Shown here: positions 24,781-32,310 of the stretch, piece by piece | How the letters are laid out: every line of letters begins with the position of its first letter | Numbering within the stretch: position 1 is the first letter of the stretch | DNA from: Bacilli bacterium | Lineage (GTDB): Bacteria; Bacillota_I; Bacilli_A; RF39; UBA660 | Length of the DNA: 32,408 bases | Assembly (NCBI GenBank): GCA_030531695.1 | Contig: JAUNMV010000012.1 | Span: 1 to 32,408, forward strand | Reading direction: 5' to 3' | Made by a program: the position numbers and the translations under genes | Notes under the pieces: generated by a model | The model's database searches: none | What the model was told of the DNA's origin: nothing | What the model saw: the letters and a program-made list of their open reading frames with translations, nothing else

Positions 24781-26790
24781 ATGAGAAAAGATGTTTTCAA
24801 AGAAATTGCATCTTTAGCAGCCATGAACTCAGTTGATGGCATTGATGAAGAAAAAATCCAAAAGATGATTGATAGTACAGAAGATACTTTAGGTGTAGAA
24901 CTATCTGGTTATGCAACTATTGATAAACCATATAGACAATTCTATACTAAACAAATGTTAGAAAGTGAGTATCCAAAAGATAAGATTAGTACTGCGATAC
25001 TAAAAAGAGCTTTAACAAATAGCGAAAAAGTAGCATATAGATGTGAAAGAGAATTTACATATGGAGAATTATACGACGAAGTTGTTAATTATGCATATGT
25101 TTTAAAAAATAAATATAAAGTACAAAAGGGCGATAAGATAATCATGGATATATTATCTACACCTGATGCAATTAGTGCATTTCTAGCAGCAAATTTAATT
25201 GGTGCAGAAATAAGACCAATTGATCCAATATATAGTCCACAACAAATTGATAAAATTTTAGTTGACTATGATCCAAAATTAATTATTTGTAATGCATTAC
25301 ATTATGAAAATATGAAAAAAGCAATTGGTGAAAGAAATATACCGGTTAGTTATATAAAATTAAGAGGTAATATACCATTCCTTTCTAAAACTAAGAAAGC
25401 TCTTCTTAATTCATTAGAATCTGCAAATGAAATTAAAATGAAATTTGAGAAAGCAACTAATTTTAATAGTTTTGAAAAAGATATGAAAAATATAGCTGAC
25501 AAAAATATAAAGATAGAAGATGTAATGTCAGAATATAAACCAAATGAAATAGCAGCAATTTTCTCAACTAGTGGAACTACAGGAGTAGCTAAAGGTGTTG
25601 AAGTTACTAATGAAAACTTCTTAAGTAATGTTCATAAAGAATATGTATCAGGATTTGATATAAAAGATGGGGATTCATTATTTAACCCAATGCCAACATG
25701 TAGTTCATTCTTCTGGTATACAATTGCCTTTGCATCATTCTTAGGTGTTACTACTTCATTAAGTCCTGTCTTTAATGCAAAAGCTAGTACAAAACAAATT
25801 GCCGAAGATGAAAGTACATGGGTATTATTAGGACCAATTATAATAAATCAATTATGTGATTTCATAGATAATTATGAAAACATAGTTTCAGATGATAAAT
25901 TTATTTCAAAAATTAAGAAAACTCTATTCAAAGAAAGAGATAAAAAAATAGTAGAGTCTATTAAAGGAAAGAGCCATTACATAAGTGGTGGAGATTTACT
26001 ATCTATTGATCTTGAAAGAAGAGCAAAAGAAAAAGATTTAGTTATTCATAATAACTTAGGAACTTCAGAAAATACAGGACCATCTACAAATCCTAATGGA
26101 GCAATAAGAGGTGGAATTGATTATTATGAAGGATCAGTTGGTGTACCATTACCTGGTAATGATGTGGGAATATTCTTATTTGATGAAGAAAATGATCTTC
26201 CTGCATTAGATGCACCAAATTATGTACAAGGATTAAAATATTATGAAGTAGGAGAAATATGTTTCGATGGTAAAAATCCAAACGTATTTCAAGGATATTA
26301 TAAAAATGAAAAAGAAACAAATAGAACAATTTTAAAACATGCAGATGGAACAATTTGGTACCATTCAGGAGATTTAGGTTATATTGATCCAGCTGGTCAC
26401 ATGTTCTGTTGTGGAAGAAAAAATGGTTTAATTGTTAGAGATGGTCATAAAGTATGGGCTGCTAGAATTGAAAACGTAACTAAAGAAATAGAAGAAGTAA
26501 GTGATTGTGCAATAATAGGAGTTCATGATGAAAAAGATAAAGAAGCTCCTGCAATGTTTATTGTATTCAAAGAAGATGTACACCAAGAGGAAAAAGAAGA
26601 AACAATAAATAAGGTATTTTCTCAAATAGAGAAAAAATTAGATAATAAACATGTCCCAGTATATTGGAAAGAATTAGATGAAATTCCTAGAAATTTAATG
26701 GCAAAAACAAGAATTTCAGAATTGAAAAAAATATATGATGAATCAATTCAAAATACAAATGAAGGACCACAAAAAATTATAAAAAAATAA
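24781..26790 (+). CDS. AMP-forming acyl-CoA synthetase/ligase family protein
   Basis: About 669 residues from the ATG at 24781, preceded by GAGGGGTGAAG. A TTG at 24727 in frame falls in the -35 element and cannot be the start. Adenylation-domain motifs are present: STSGTTGVAKG (phosphate loop, residues 262-272), NNLGTSENTG (A5), WYHSGDLGYID with D531 (ATP ribose contact), RKNGLIVRDGHKVWAARIE (hinge and A8), and a C-terminal lysine K642 in NLMAKTRISEL. The enzyme class activates a carboxylic acid as an acyl-AMP and passes it to CoA or a carrier. No carrier protein, thioesterase or other lipid gene is next to it, so the acid is unknown. It is transcribed alone, just ahead of HK4; any functional link is inference. 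Confidence 0.85.
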   Translation: MRKDVFKEIASLAAMNSVDGIDEEKIQKMIDSTEDTLGVELSGYATIDKPYRQFYTKQMLESEYPKDKISTAILKRALTNSEKVAYRCEREFTYGELYDEVVNYAYVLKNKYKVQKGDKIIMDILSTPDAISAFLAANLIGAEIRPIDPIYSPQQIDKILVDYDPKLIICNALHYENMKKAIGERNIPVSYIKLRGNIPFLSKTKKALLNSLESANEIKMKFEKATNFNSFEKDMKNIADKNIKIEDVMSEYKPNEIAAIFSTSGTTGVAKGVEVTNENFLSNVHKEYVSGFDIKDGDSLFNPMPTCSSFFWYTIAFASFLGVTTSLSPVFNAKASTKQIAEDESTWVLLGPIIINQLCDFIDNYENIVSDDKFISKIKKTLFKERDKKIVESIKGKSHYISGGDLLSIDLERRAKEKDLVIHNNLGTSENTGPSTNPNGAIRGGIDYYEGSVGVPLPGNDVGIFLFDEENDLPALDAPNYVQGLKYYEVGEICFDGKNPNVFQGYYKNEKETNRTILKHADGTIWYHSGDLGYIDPAGHMFCCGRKNGLIVRDGHKVWAARIENVTKEIEEVSDCAIIGVHDEKDKEAPAMFIVFKEDVHQEEKEETINKVFSQIEKKLDNKHVPVYWKELDEIPRNLMAKTRISELKKIYDESIQNTNEGPQKIIKK

Positions 26791-26795
26791 AAAAC

Positions 26796-26828
26796 AAAAA
26801 AAATTACATTCATATGTAATTTTTTTTA
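26796..26828 (+). terminator. rho-independent terminator
   Basis: ATTACAT (26803-26809) and ATGTAAT (26814-26820) with loop TCAT; flanking A and T runs extend the stem to about 14 bp. Confidence 0.88.
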
Positions 26829-26846
26829 TACTAAAAAATAATTTCA

Positions 26847-26855
26847 TGATATACT
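26847..26855 (+). promoter_or_regulatory. extended -10 promoter of HK4
   Basis: TGATATACT, identical to the element before the Nudix gene (2115-2123), placed just after a terminator. Confidence 0.6.
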
Positions 26856-26882
26856 GGTACTATAGAGAGTAAGGTGTTGCGC

Positions 26883-29579
26883 GTGGGAATAGCATTTACA
26901 ATAAGTAGTTTAATATATACATTAATACTATTATGTGTATTTTTTTCAAAAGAAAGAATAAAAAGTTCAGAAACAACTATATTCAGTTTCATTTTAATAA
27001 CTACTTTTATTGGATTAATATTAGAAATAACTAATTATTTACTTATACAAGTAGGTTTAACTGAAAAATCAATACTCTTTTTAATTAGTACAAAATTAAT
27101 ATTAGTATATTTCTTTATTTGGGCTTCATTATTTTCAATGTATATTAATGTAATTTCTAAAAAAGAAAAACATAATAACTTATATAAATATGCCATACCA
27201 ATTGGATCAATAATACTATTAGTTCTACCTGTTGATTTTTTACATGAAGGTTTATTAGTAATACCAACAGGAATTGCTACTAGTGTAGTATATGCTGTCA
27301 TAGGATTTTATATAGTTATGTCATTAATAAAAATGATAATTTGTAAACAAAAAGAATGGAAAAAGTTTTCTCCACTTATTATATTTATTATCTCAATGAC
27401 ATGTTCTACAATAATCCAATATTATCATCCGGAAATTATTTTAGGAGATGTAATATTTGCTTGTGTAATATTTATTATGTCTTTCACAATTGAAAACCCT
27501 GACGTTAAAATGATTGATCAATTAGAAGTAGCTAAAGATGCTGCCGAAAAAGCAAATTCTGCTAAGACTGATTTCTTAGCTAATATGTCACATGAAATTA
27601 GAACACCACTTAATGCCATAGTTGGATTTAGTGAGTTTGTTGCTGATGCAGAAACATTAGAGGAAGCAAAAGAAAATGCTAAAGATATAGTACATGCATC
27701 AGGTACATTACTAGAAATTGTTAATGGTATTTTAGATATTTCTAAGATTGAAGCAGGTAAAATTGAAATATTAAATGCTCCATATAAGCCAAAAGAAGTA
27801 TTAGAAGAGTTAGCTAAATTAATAACTCCTCGTATGCAAGATAAATGCTTAGAATTTACTTATACAATAGATCCTAAGTTACCTAAAGTATTAATAGGTG
27901 ATGCAGCTAACTTAAGAAAAATAGTTACAAACTTCTTAAGTAATGCGTGTAAGTATACTCCAACTGGATACGTTAAATATAATGTAGGATGTGAATTAAT
28001 AGGAGATACTGCAAGATTAACAATAAGTGTAGAAGATTCAGGTCAAGGAATAAAAAAGGAAAATATGGATAAATTATTTACTAAATTCCAAAGATTTGAA
28101 TCTGATAAGAATGCCAACATTGAAGGTACTGGTTTAGGACTAAATATCACTAAACAGTTAGCTGAAATGATGGGTGGTACTGTAGGTGTTAATTCTGAAT
28201 TTGGAAAAGGTTCAACATTCTACATAGTAATAGATCAAAAAATAGGTGATGAGAGCTTATTAGACGATACATCTAAATTAAGTCTTAACCTTGATTTATC
28301 TGGTGTTAAGATGTTAATGGTAGATGATAATGAATTAAATATAAAAGTAGGATTAAAAGTATTTAAAACTTATAATGCTACTGACATAGATACCGCTAAA
28401 AATGGTTATGAATGTTTAGAAAAAGTAAAAAGTGGTATAAAGTATGATATAATTTTATTGGATGATCAAATGCCTGGTATGAATGGTGGCCAAACTTTAG
28501 CTGAATTAAAGAAACATGAAGGATTTAATATTCCAGTAGTTGCTTTAACTGCTAACGCCTTAACAGGTATGAGAGAGAAATATATTTCACAAGGATTTAC
28601 AGATTATCTAGCAAAACCATTAGAGAAGATTCAAATTGTCAAAGTTTTAAATAAAATAATGGATGATTATCATATAAAACATGGCAATTCAAATGAGGGA
28701 GGTAATAATATGAATGAACAAATGAATCCAATGGGTGCTGTACAACAACCACAAGCAGTACCACAACCAACAGTAGCTCCTGTTGCACCAACACCTGTTG
28801 TTGAAACTCCAGTAGCTCCGCAACCTGCTCCAGAGGCAGTTGCTCCAGTAGTACAACCTACACCTGTAGTAGAGGCTGCACCAGTTGCACCAACACCTGC
28901 ACCAATGCCAGCACCTGCAGAGCCAGTTGCACCAACTCCAATGCCAGCACATGCTGCACCAGTTGCACCAACTCCAGTTGCTGAAACACCAGTGATTGAA
29001 GCTGCACCTGCTGAACCAGTTGCTCCAACTCCAGAGGCTGTTGCTCCAGTAGTACAACCTACACCAGTAGTAGATGCTGCTCCTGCTGTTCAACCAGCAC
29101 CAGTAGCTGAGGTACCAGTTGCCCCAACTCCAGTAGTTGAAGCTGCACCTGCACCAGAGGCTGTTGCTCCAGTAGCACCAGAACCAGCTCCAGTAATGCC
29201 AACTGAAGCACCTGCAGGAGATCCAAAAGCTTTCTTAGTAAGTAATGGATGTGATATTGATAAAGCTCTTGAATTATTAGGAGATATGGAAATGTATAAT
29301 GAAACAGTATCTGATTTCCTAGAAGAAGTAGAAGAAAAATGGCAAAGAATTCAAGATTACCAATTAGCAGGAGATATGCCTAACTATGCAATAGAAGTAC
29401 ACTCACTTAAGAGTGATGCAAGATACTTAGGATTCTATGTATTAGGAGATATTGCATATAATCATGAAATGGCTAGTAAAGAAAATAATGTTCAATTCGT
29501 AAATGAACATTATCCTGAATTAGTAGCAGAATATGAAAAAACACTAGATATCATTAAACGCTACAAAGAAATGATCTAA
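26883..29579 (+). CDS. hybrid histidine kinase HK4 with Pro/Ala linker and HPt
   Basis: About 898 residues from the GTG at 26883, 6 bases after AAGGTG; the GTG at 26874 overlaps that ribosome site. About seven helices fill residues 3-205. Kinase: H237 in SHEIRTPLNAIVGF, N-box TNFLSNACKYT, G-boxes DSGQGI and GTGLGLNI. Receiver: MLMVDDN, D527 in LLDDQMPG, ALTANAL, LAKPLEK. From residue 610 to about 777 there is a low-complexity linker of repeated VAPTPV, PAPEAVAPV and similar units. The C-terminal HPt has H840 in VHSLKSDARYLG, close to those of HK2 and HK3. A strong internal ribosome site opens the linker (see 28696-28712). The kinase core is more diverged than HK1-3 are from each other. It is the only gene of its transcript and converges with tspO, sharing 4 bases at the ends. 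Confidence 0.93.
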   Translation: MGIAFTISSLIYTLILLCVFFSKERIKSSETTIFSFILITTFIGLILEITNYLLIQVGLTEKSILFLISTKLILVYFFIWASLFSMYINVISKKEKHNNLYKYAIPIGSIILLVLPVDFLHEGLLVIPTGIATSVVYAVIGFYIVMSLIKMIICKQKEWKKFSPLIIFIISMTCSTIIQYYHPEIILGDVIFACVIFIMSFTIENPDVKMIDQLEVAKDAAEKANSAKTDFLANMSHEIRTPLNAIVGFSEFVADAETLEEAKENAKDIVHASGTLLEIVNGILDISKIEAGKIEILNAPYKPKEVLEELAKLITPRMQDKCLEFTYTIDPKLPKVLIGDAANLRKIVTNFLSNACKYTPTGYVKYNVGCELIGDTARLTISVEDSGQGIKKENMDKLFTKFQRFESDKNANIEGTGLGLNITKQLAEMMGGTVGVNSEFGKGSTFYIVIDQKIGDESLLDDTSKLSLNLDLSGVKMLMVDDNELNIKVGLKVFKTYNATDIDTAKNGYECLEKVKSGIKYDIILLDDQMPGMNGGQTLAELKKHEGFNIPVVALTANALTGMREKYISQGFTDYLAKPLEKIQIVKVLNKIMDDYHIKHGNSNEGGNNMNEQMNPMGAVQQPQAVPQPTVAPVAPTPVVETPVAPQPAPEAVAPVVQPTPVVEAAPVAPTPAPMPAPAEPVAPTPMPAHAAPVAPTPVAETPVIEAAPAEPVAPTPEAVAPVVQPTPVVDAAPAVQPAPVAEVPVAPTPVVEAAPAPEAVAPVAPEPAPVMPTEAPAGDPKAFLVSNGCDIDKALELLGDMEMYNETVSDFLEEVEEKWQRIQDYQLAGDMPNYAIEVHSLKSDARYLGFYVLGDIAYNHEMASKENNVQFVNEHYPELVAEYEKTLDIIKRYKEMI
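28696..28712 (+). promoter_or_regulatory. internal ribosome site and ATG inside HK4
   Basis: AGGGAGGT (28696-28703) lies 7 bases before the in-frame ATG at 28710. This is as good as any start in the window and would give a 289-residue protein of the Pro/Ala linker plus HPt. It may be in use, or be a relic of a once separate HPt gene. Confidence 0.6.
28737..29215 (+). repeat. Pro/Ala-rich low-complexity coding repeat
   Basis: About 160 codons of degenerate repeats such as GTTGCACCAACACC and GAGGCTGTTGCTCC, encoding PVAPTPV-like units. GC is well above the surroundings. A minus-strand frame full of Trp and Cys here is only its shadow. Confidence 0.85.
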
Positions 29580-30034
29580 AGATTAAGTAGATAAATACTT
29601 AATGATAAAATAGATGCATAAATATTAAAGAGTACATATAGCTTTAAGCCCTGTGTACTTTTTTTATTTAATTCTAATGATTCTTCATATAAGAATAATG
29701 AACTAATAAAAGTACCTATACAACTTACAAATCCTAAGAAGTTACTCTTTAATAAGAAAAATACAATTATAAAGCTTTGATTAAATAGATAATTTATTAC
29801 TAAAGATATCTTATATTCTTTAGGTATATCTTTATATTTATACTCAGAAAAAATACTAGACATACTAATACTTAATAGAATATAATTAATAGTCCAGATT
29901 ACTCCATAGAACCAGCTAGGAGGAGCAAATCCAGGAAGCATTAGTTCTTTATAATAAGAGTAATCTATAGGTATAAAATAACCTAAAAACCATAATAATA
30001 AAAATAAAATAAATAAACAGATTCGTTTTAACAA
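29576..30034 (-). CDS. tspO: TspO/MBR family membrane protein
   Basis: A 152-residue five-helix membrane protein, the usual TspO length. Signature segments are PGFAPPSWFYGVIWTINYILLSIS (about residues 34-57), NYLFNQSFIIVFF and a C-terminal LYVLFNIYASILSLSIYLLN. The start is a TTG at 30034, 7 bases after AGAGGTG; no ATG is available nearby. TspO proteins bind porphyrins and sterol-like ligands and have been tied to stress and tetrapyrrole responses; the ligand here is unknown. It converges with HK4, and its TAG overlaps the HK4 stop. Confidence 0.88.
   Translation of the reverse strand: MLKRICLFILFLLLWFLGYFIPIDYSYYKELMLPGFAPPSWFYGVIWTINYILLSISMSSIFSEYKYKDIPKEYKISLVINYLFNQSFIIVFFLLKSNFLGFVSCIGTFISSLFLYEESLELNKKSTQGLKLYVLFNIYASILSLSIYLLNL
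29626..29665 (+). terminator. likely HK4 terminator inside the tspO coding region
   Basis: On the + strand AGTACA (29631-29636) pairs with TGTACT (29654-29659), followed by seven T. The T-run is the AAA-rich KK codons of tspO. Closer to HK4, ATTAAGTA and TACTTAAT (29582-29589, 29596-29603) form another 8-bp hairpin without T-run. Confidence 0.5.
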
Positions 30035-30063
30035 AACTCTTCACCTCTTTTTTTATTTTATGT

Positions 30064-30092
30064 TTTATAATATAATAATATTAGTAATTCAA
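30064..30092 (-). promoter_or_regulatory. possible tspO promoter overlapping that of the rhomboid gene
   Basis: On the minus strand TTGAAT (30087-30092), 17 bp, TATAAA (30064-30069). On the + strand TATAAT occurs at 30066-30071 and 30071-30076 for the rhomboid gene. The two divergent promoters would compete for the same bases. Confidence 0.5.
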
Positions 30093-30103
30093 GGAGGAAT
30101 TAT

Positions 30104-31252
30104 ATGGAACAAGAAATGATGCTCGATGACAAAAATGTTCTAGCAATGAAATTACTTCATTACTTCATTACAGAAAAAAACTATAATCCAATAATTCTAC
30201 AAGGCGTAGAAAATGAGATATGGTTAGAAAATTTGAATGAAGATTGCAAAGTAGTTAGAATTGTATCAAGTTATATTCATAACAAAGAACAGTTTGATTT
30301 TGATAGATTTAAAACTAAAAAGATTTTAGGCAAAATAAAAAAGAAAACATTGTCTCTAAATATGAATGTATTAAGTATATTCTTAGACTTAGGAGAAAAT
30401 GTTGAGTTAAGTGAAGATAATTCTCATTTAATGTATGTAAATATTACTAATGAAACGGATGTGGAGAAGAGTGACATTTTAAGTAGAGTATTCCCTGATC
30501 TTGATAAGAAAATGAAGTATGATGAAAAAGGGGAAGAGTTATTTATGAAAATAACTAAAGATATAAATAGACATAATCAAGAAGATGCTAGACAAGTAGA
30601 AAAAGTATTCAAGATGAAATTTCCTATGATTACTTATACTTTAATAGCAATTAATATTTTATTCTATGTAATTCCTGTAATATTTGGAGAATATAACTAT
30701 GTAATTAATATACTATGTACTCATGGACCATCTATTAGAGCGGGTCAGTATTATAGATTATTTACAGGAATGTTTGTACATGGAGGATTAATGCATTTAG
30801 CATTAAACTGCTATTCTCTATATGTAATTGGTACTCAGATGGAAAGCTTCTTAGGAAAAATTAAATATTTAATTATTTATATAGTAAGTGGCTTAGCTGG
30901 AGCACTACTATCTATGACATTTAGTGGTAATGTTGCTTCAGTTGGAGCCAGTGGAGCAATCTTTGGTCTATTAGGATCAATGCTATATTTTGGATATCAT
31001 TATAGAGTATATTTAGGAAATGTTATAAAAAGCCAAATATTACCATTAATATTAGTTAATTTATCTATAGGATTTATGTTTCAAGGAATAGATAATGCAG
31101 CTCATATTGGAGGACTAATTGGTGGATCATTAATTACAATGGCATTAGGCATAGATAATAAGTCTACTGCTTTTGAAAGAGTTAATGGTTGGATTATTAC
31201 AACAATATATATTGTCTTCGTTGGTTATATGGCATTTGTCTATACAGCTTAA
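30104..31252 (+). CDS. rhomboid family intramembrane serine protease
   Basis: A 382-residue membrane protease. Residues 1-165 are a soluble N-terminal domain, as in GluP/YqgP of Bacillus. About six to seven helices follow from residue 175. Diagnostic features are RLFTGMFVHGGLMHLALNCYSLY (loop and helix 2), catalytic S283 in GASGAIFGL, and catalytic H334 in AAHIGGLIGG. The enzyme cleaves membrane proteins within or near the bilayer; YqgP is known to act in membrane protein quality control, and extension to this protein is by family likeness. The AAGGAGG ribosome site precedes the ATG. It is transcribed divergently from tspO. Confidence 0.92.
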   Translation: MEQEMMLDDKNVLAMKLLHYFITEKNYNPIILQGVENEIWLENLNEDCKVVRIVSSYIHNKEQFDFDRFKTKKILGKIKKKTLSLNMNVLSIFLDLGENVELSEDNSHLMYVNITNETDVEKSDILSRVFPDLDKKMKYDEKGEELFMKITKDINRHNQEDARQVEKVFKMKFPMITYTLIAINILFYVIPVIFGEYNYVINILCTHGPSIRAGQYYRLFTGMFVHGGLMHLALNCYSLYVIGTQMESFLGKIKYLIIYIVSGLAGALLSMTFSGNVASVGASGAIFGLLGSMLYFGYHYRVYLGNVIKSQILPLILVNLSIGFMFQGIDNAAHIGGLIGGSLITMALGIDNKSTAFERVNGWIITTIYIVFVGYMAFVYTA

Positions 31253-31262
31253 CGTAAAGATA

Positions 31263-31291
31263 TTGTAATAAGTTCTTAGTTTTGATAAAAT
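31263..31291 (+). promoter_or_regulatory. promoter of ireB-ruvX-yrzB
   Basis: TTGTAA (31263-31268), a 17-bp spacer and TAAAAT (31286-31291) with a TGA extension. Confidence 0.7.
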
Positions 31292-31319
31292 AAAACTATA
31301 AAATAGTGAGGTGAATAAT

Positions 31320-31571
31320 ATGTCACAAGAACAAACAACATTATTTAATTTTAATGAATTAGATGCGCAAGCAGCAAGAGAAACTTTAGAAGAAGTATAT
31401 GACGCATTAGAGGAGAGAGGATATAATCCAGTTAACCAAATAGTAGGTTATCTAATTAGTGGTGACCCTGGATATATCTCTAGCTACAAAGATGCTAGAA
31501 ATAAGATGCAAGAAGTAGATAGAGCAAAAATTGTAGAAATCCTACTACAAGAATTTAGAAAGAATAAATAA
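31320..31571 (+). CDS. ireB: IreB family regulatory phosphoprotein (DUF965, YrzL)
   Basis: An 83-residue protein from the ATG at 31320; a GTG at 31311 belongs to the TGAGGTG ribosome site. The sequence TTLFNFNELDAQAARETLEEVYDALEERGYNPVNQIVGYLISGDPGYISSYK is typical of DUF965. In Enterococcus, IreB is phosphorylated by the Ser/Thr kinase IreK on N-terminal Thr residues and lowers cephalosporin resistance; here the TT at residues 6-7 is in the matching region. No PASTA kinase gene lies in the window. Its stop overlaps the ruvX start by one base. Confidence 0.93.
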   Translation: MSQEQTTLFNFNELDAQAARETLEEVYDALEERGYNPVNQIVGYLISGDPGYISSYKDARNKMQEVDRAKIVEILLQEFRKNK

Positions 31572-31987
31572 TGAGATATTTAGGTTTAGATTTAGGTAGT
31601 AGAACATTAGGCGTCGCTAAAAGTGATGCTTTAGGTATGATTGCGTCAAGTTATACTGTAATACGTCATAATGAAGAATATGATAGACTTCTTACTGAAG
31701 TAGTGAAATTAGTTGAAGAATTAGGAATAGATGCGATTGTATTAGGATATCCAAAGAATATGAATAATACAGTTGGGCCTAAGGGAGAACTAAGTAAGGA
31801 ATTTAAAGAAAAATTAGAAAAAATGATTAATATTCCAGTTTATCTACAAGATGAAAGATTGACAACAAAGAGTGCAACTGATATGTTAATAACTGGGAAC
31901 GTTAGAAGAAATGATAGAAAAAAAGTAGTTGATGCCGTAGCTGCAACAATTATTTTACAATCATATTTAGATAGGAAAGGGAATTAG
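31571..31987 (+). CDS. ruvX: Holliday junction resolvase-like protein YqgF/RuvX
   Basis: A 138-residue RNase H-fold nuclease. The first strand carries LGLDLGSRTLGVAKSD with the catalytic Asp; the middle has IVLGYPKNMNNTVGPKG; the end has LQDERLTT (catalytic Glu) and DAVAATIILQSYL with a final Asp. YqgF proteins have been implicated in processing the 5' end of 16S rRNA precursor and in DNA resolution. Start and ireB stop overlap (TAATG), and yrzB follows in 3 bases, so the three genes are cotranscribed and coupled. Confidence 0.95.
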   Translation: MRYLGLDLGSRTLGVAKSDALGMIASSYTVIRHNEEYDRLLTEVVKLVEELGIDAIVLGYPKNMNNTVGPKGELSKEFKEKLEKMINIPVYLQDERLTTKSATDMLITGNVRRNDRKKVVDAVAATIILQSYLDRKGN

Positions 31988-31990
31988 AAT

Positions 31991-32284
31991 ATGAAGAAAA
32001 ATAGTTTTTCAATGATTGATGAAAATGGAAATGAAGTAGTATACGACGTACTATTTACTTTCGAAAATGAGGAAACTCATAAGAACTACATTGTATATAC
32101 TGATAATAAAGTTGATGAAGTATCAGGAAATATAGAAGTATATGCTTCAACTTATGATCCAGAAGATGAACATAGCAAATTAGAAGCTATTGAAACTGAT
32201 AAAGAATGGAAAGTAATTGAAACAATATTAGAAACATTACAAGAAGAAGTTCAAAAGAAGAATAATGAAAATAATGAGCAATAG
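31991..32284 (+). CDS. yrzB: DUF1292 protein (YrzB-like)
   Basis: A 97-residue acidic soluble protein. The start NSFSMIDENGNEVVYDVLFTFENEETHKNYIVYTD, followed by a predicted beta-rich middle (NIEVYASTYDP) and a helical end, is typical of DUF1292, which is found next to yqgF and ireB in Firmicutes. No biochemical function is established that I know of. The stop is TAG; only a weak 4-bp hairpin (GAGC/GCTC) follows before the next gene. Confidence 0.85.
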   Translation: MKKNSFSMIDENGNEVVYDVLFTFENEETHKNYIVYTDNKVDEVSGNIEVYASTYDPEDEHSKLEAIETDKEWKVIETILETLQEEVQKKNNENNEQ

Positions 32285-32310
32285 CTCTTTATTTTTTATG
32301 GAGGTTTAAA

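Noticed and set aside
26093-26625. Two minus-strand frames inside the AMP-ligase gene
   Set aside because: Shadows of conserved adenylation motifs; Leu/His or Phe/Tyr-rich nonsense composition.
28689-29093. Minus-strand frame rich in Trp, Cys and Ser
   Set aside because: It is the reverse of the Pro/Ala codon repeat in HK4; composition is explained by that and no ribosome site exists.
32276-32292. Terminator between yrzB and mltG
   Set aside because: The stem is only GAGC/GCTC with an interrupted T-run; read-through into mltG is more likely.
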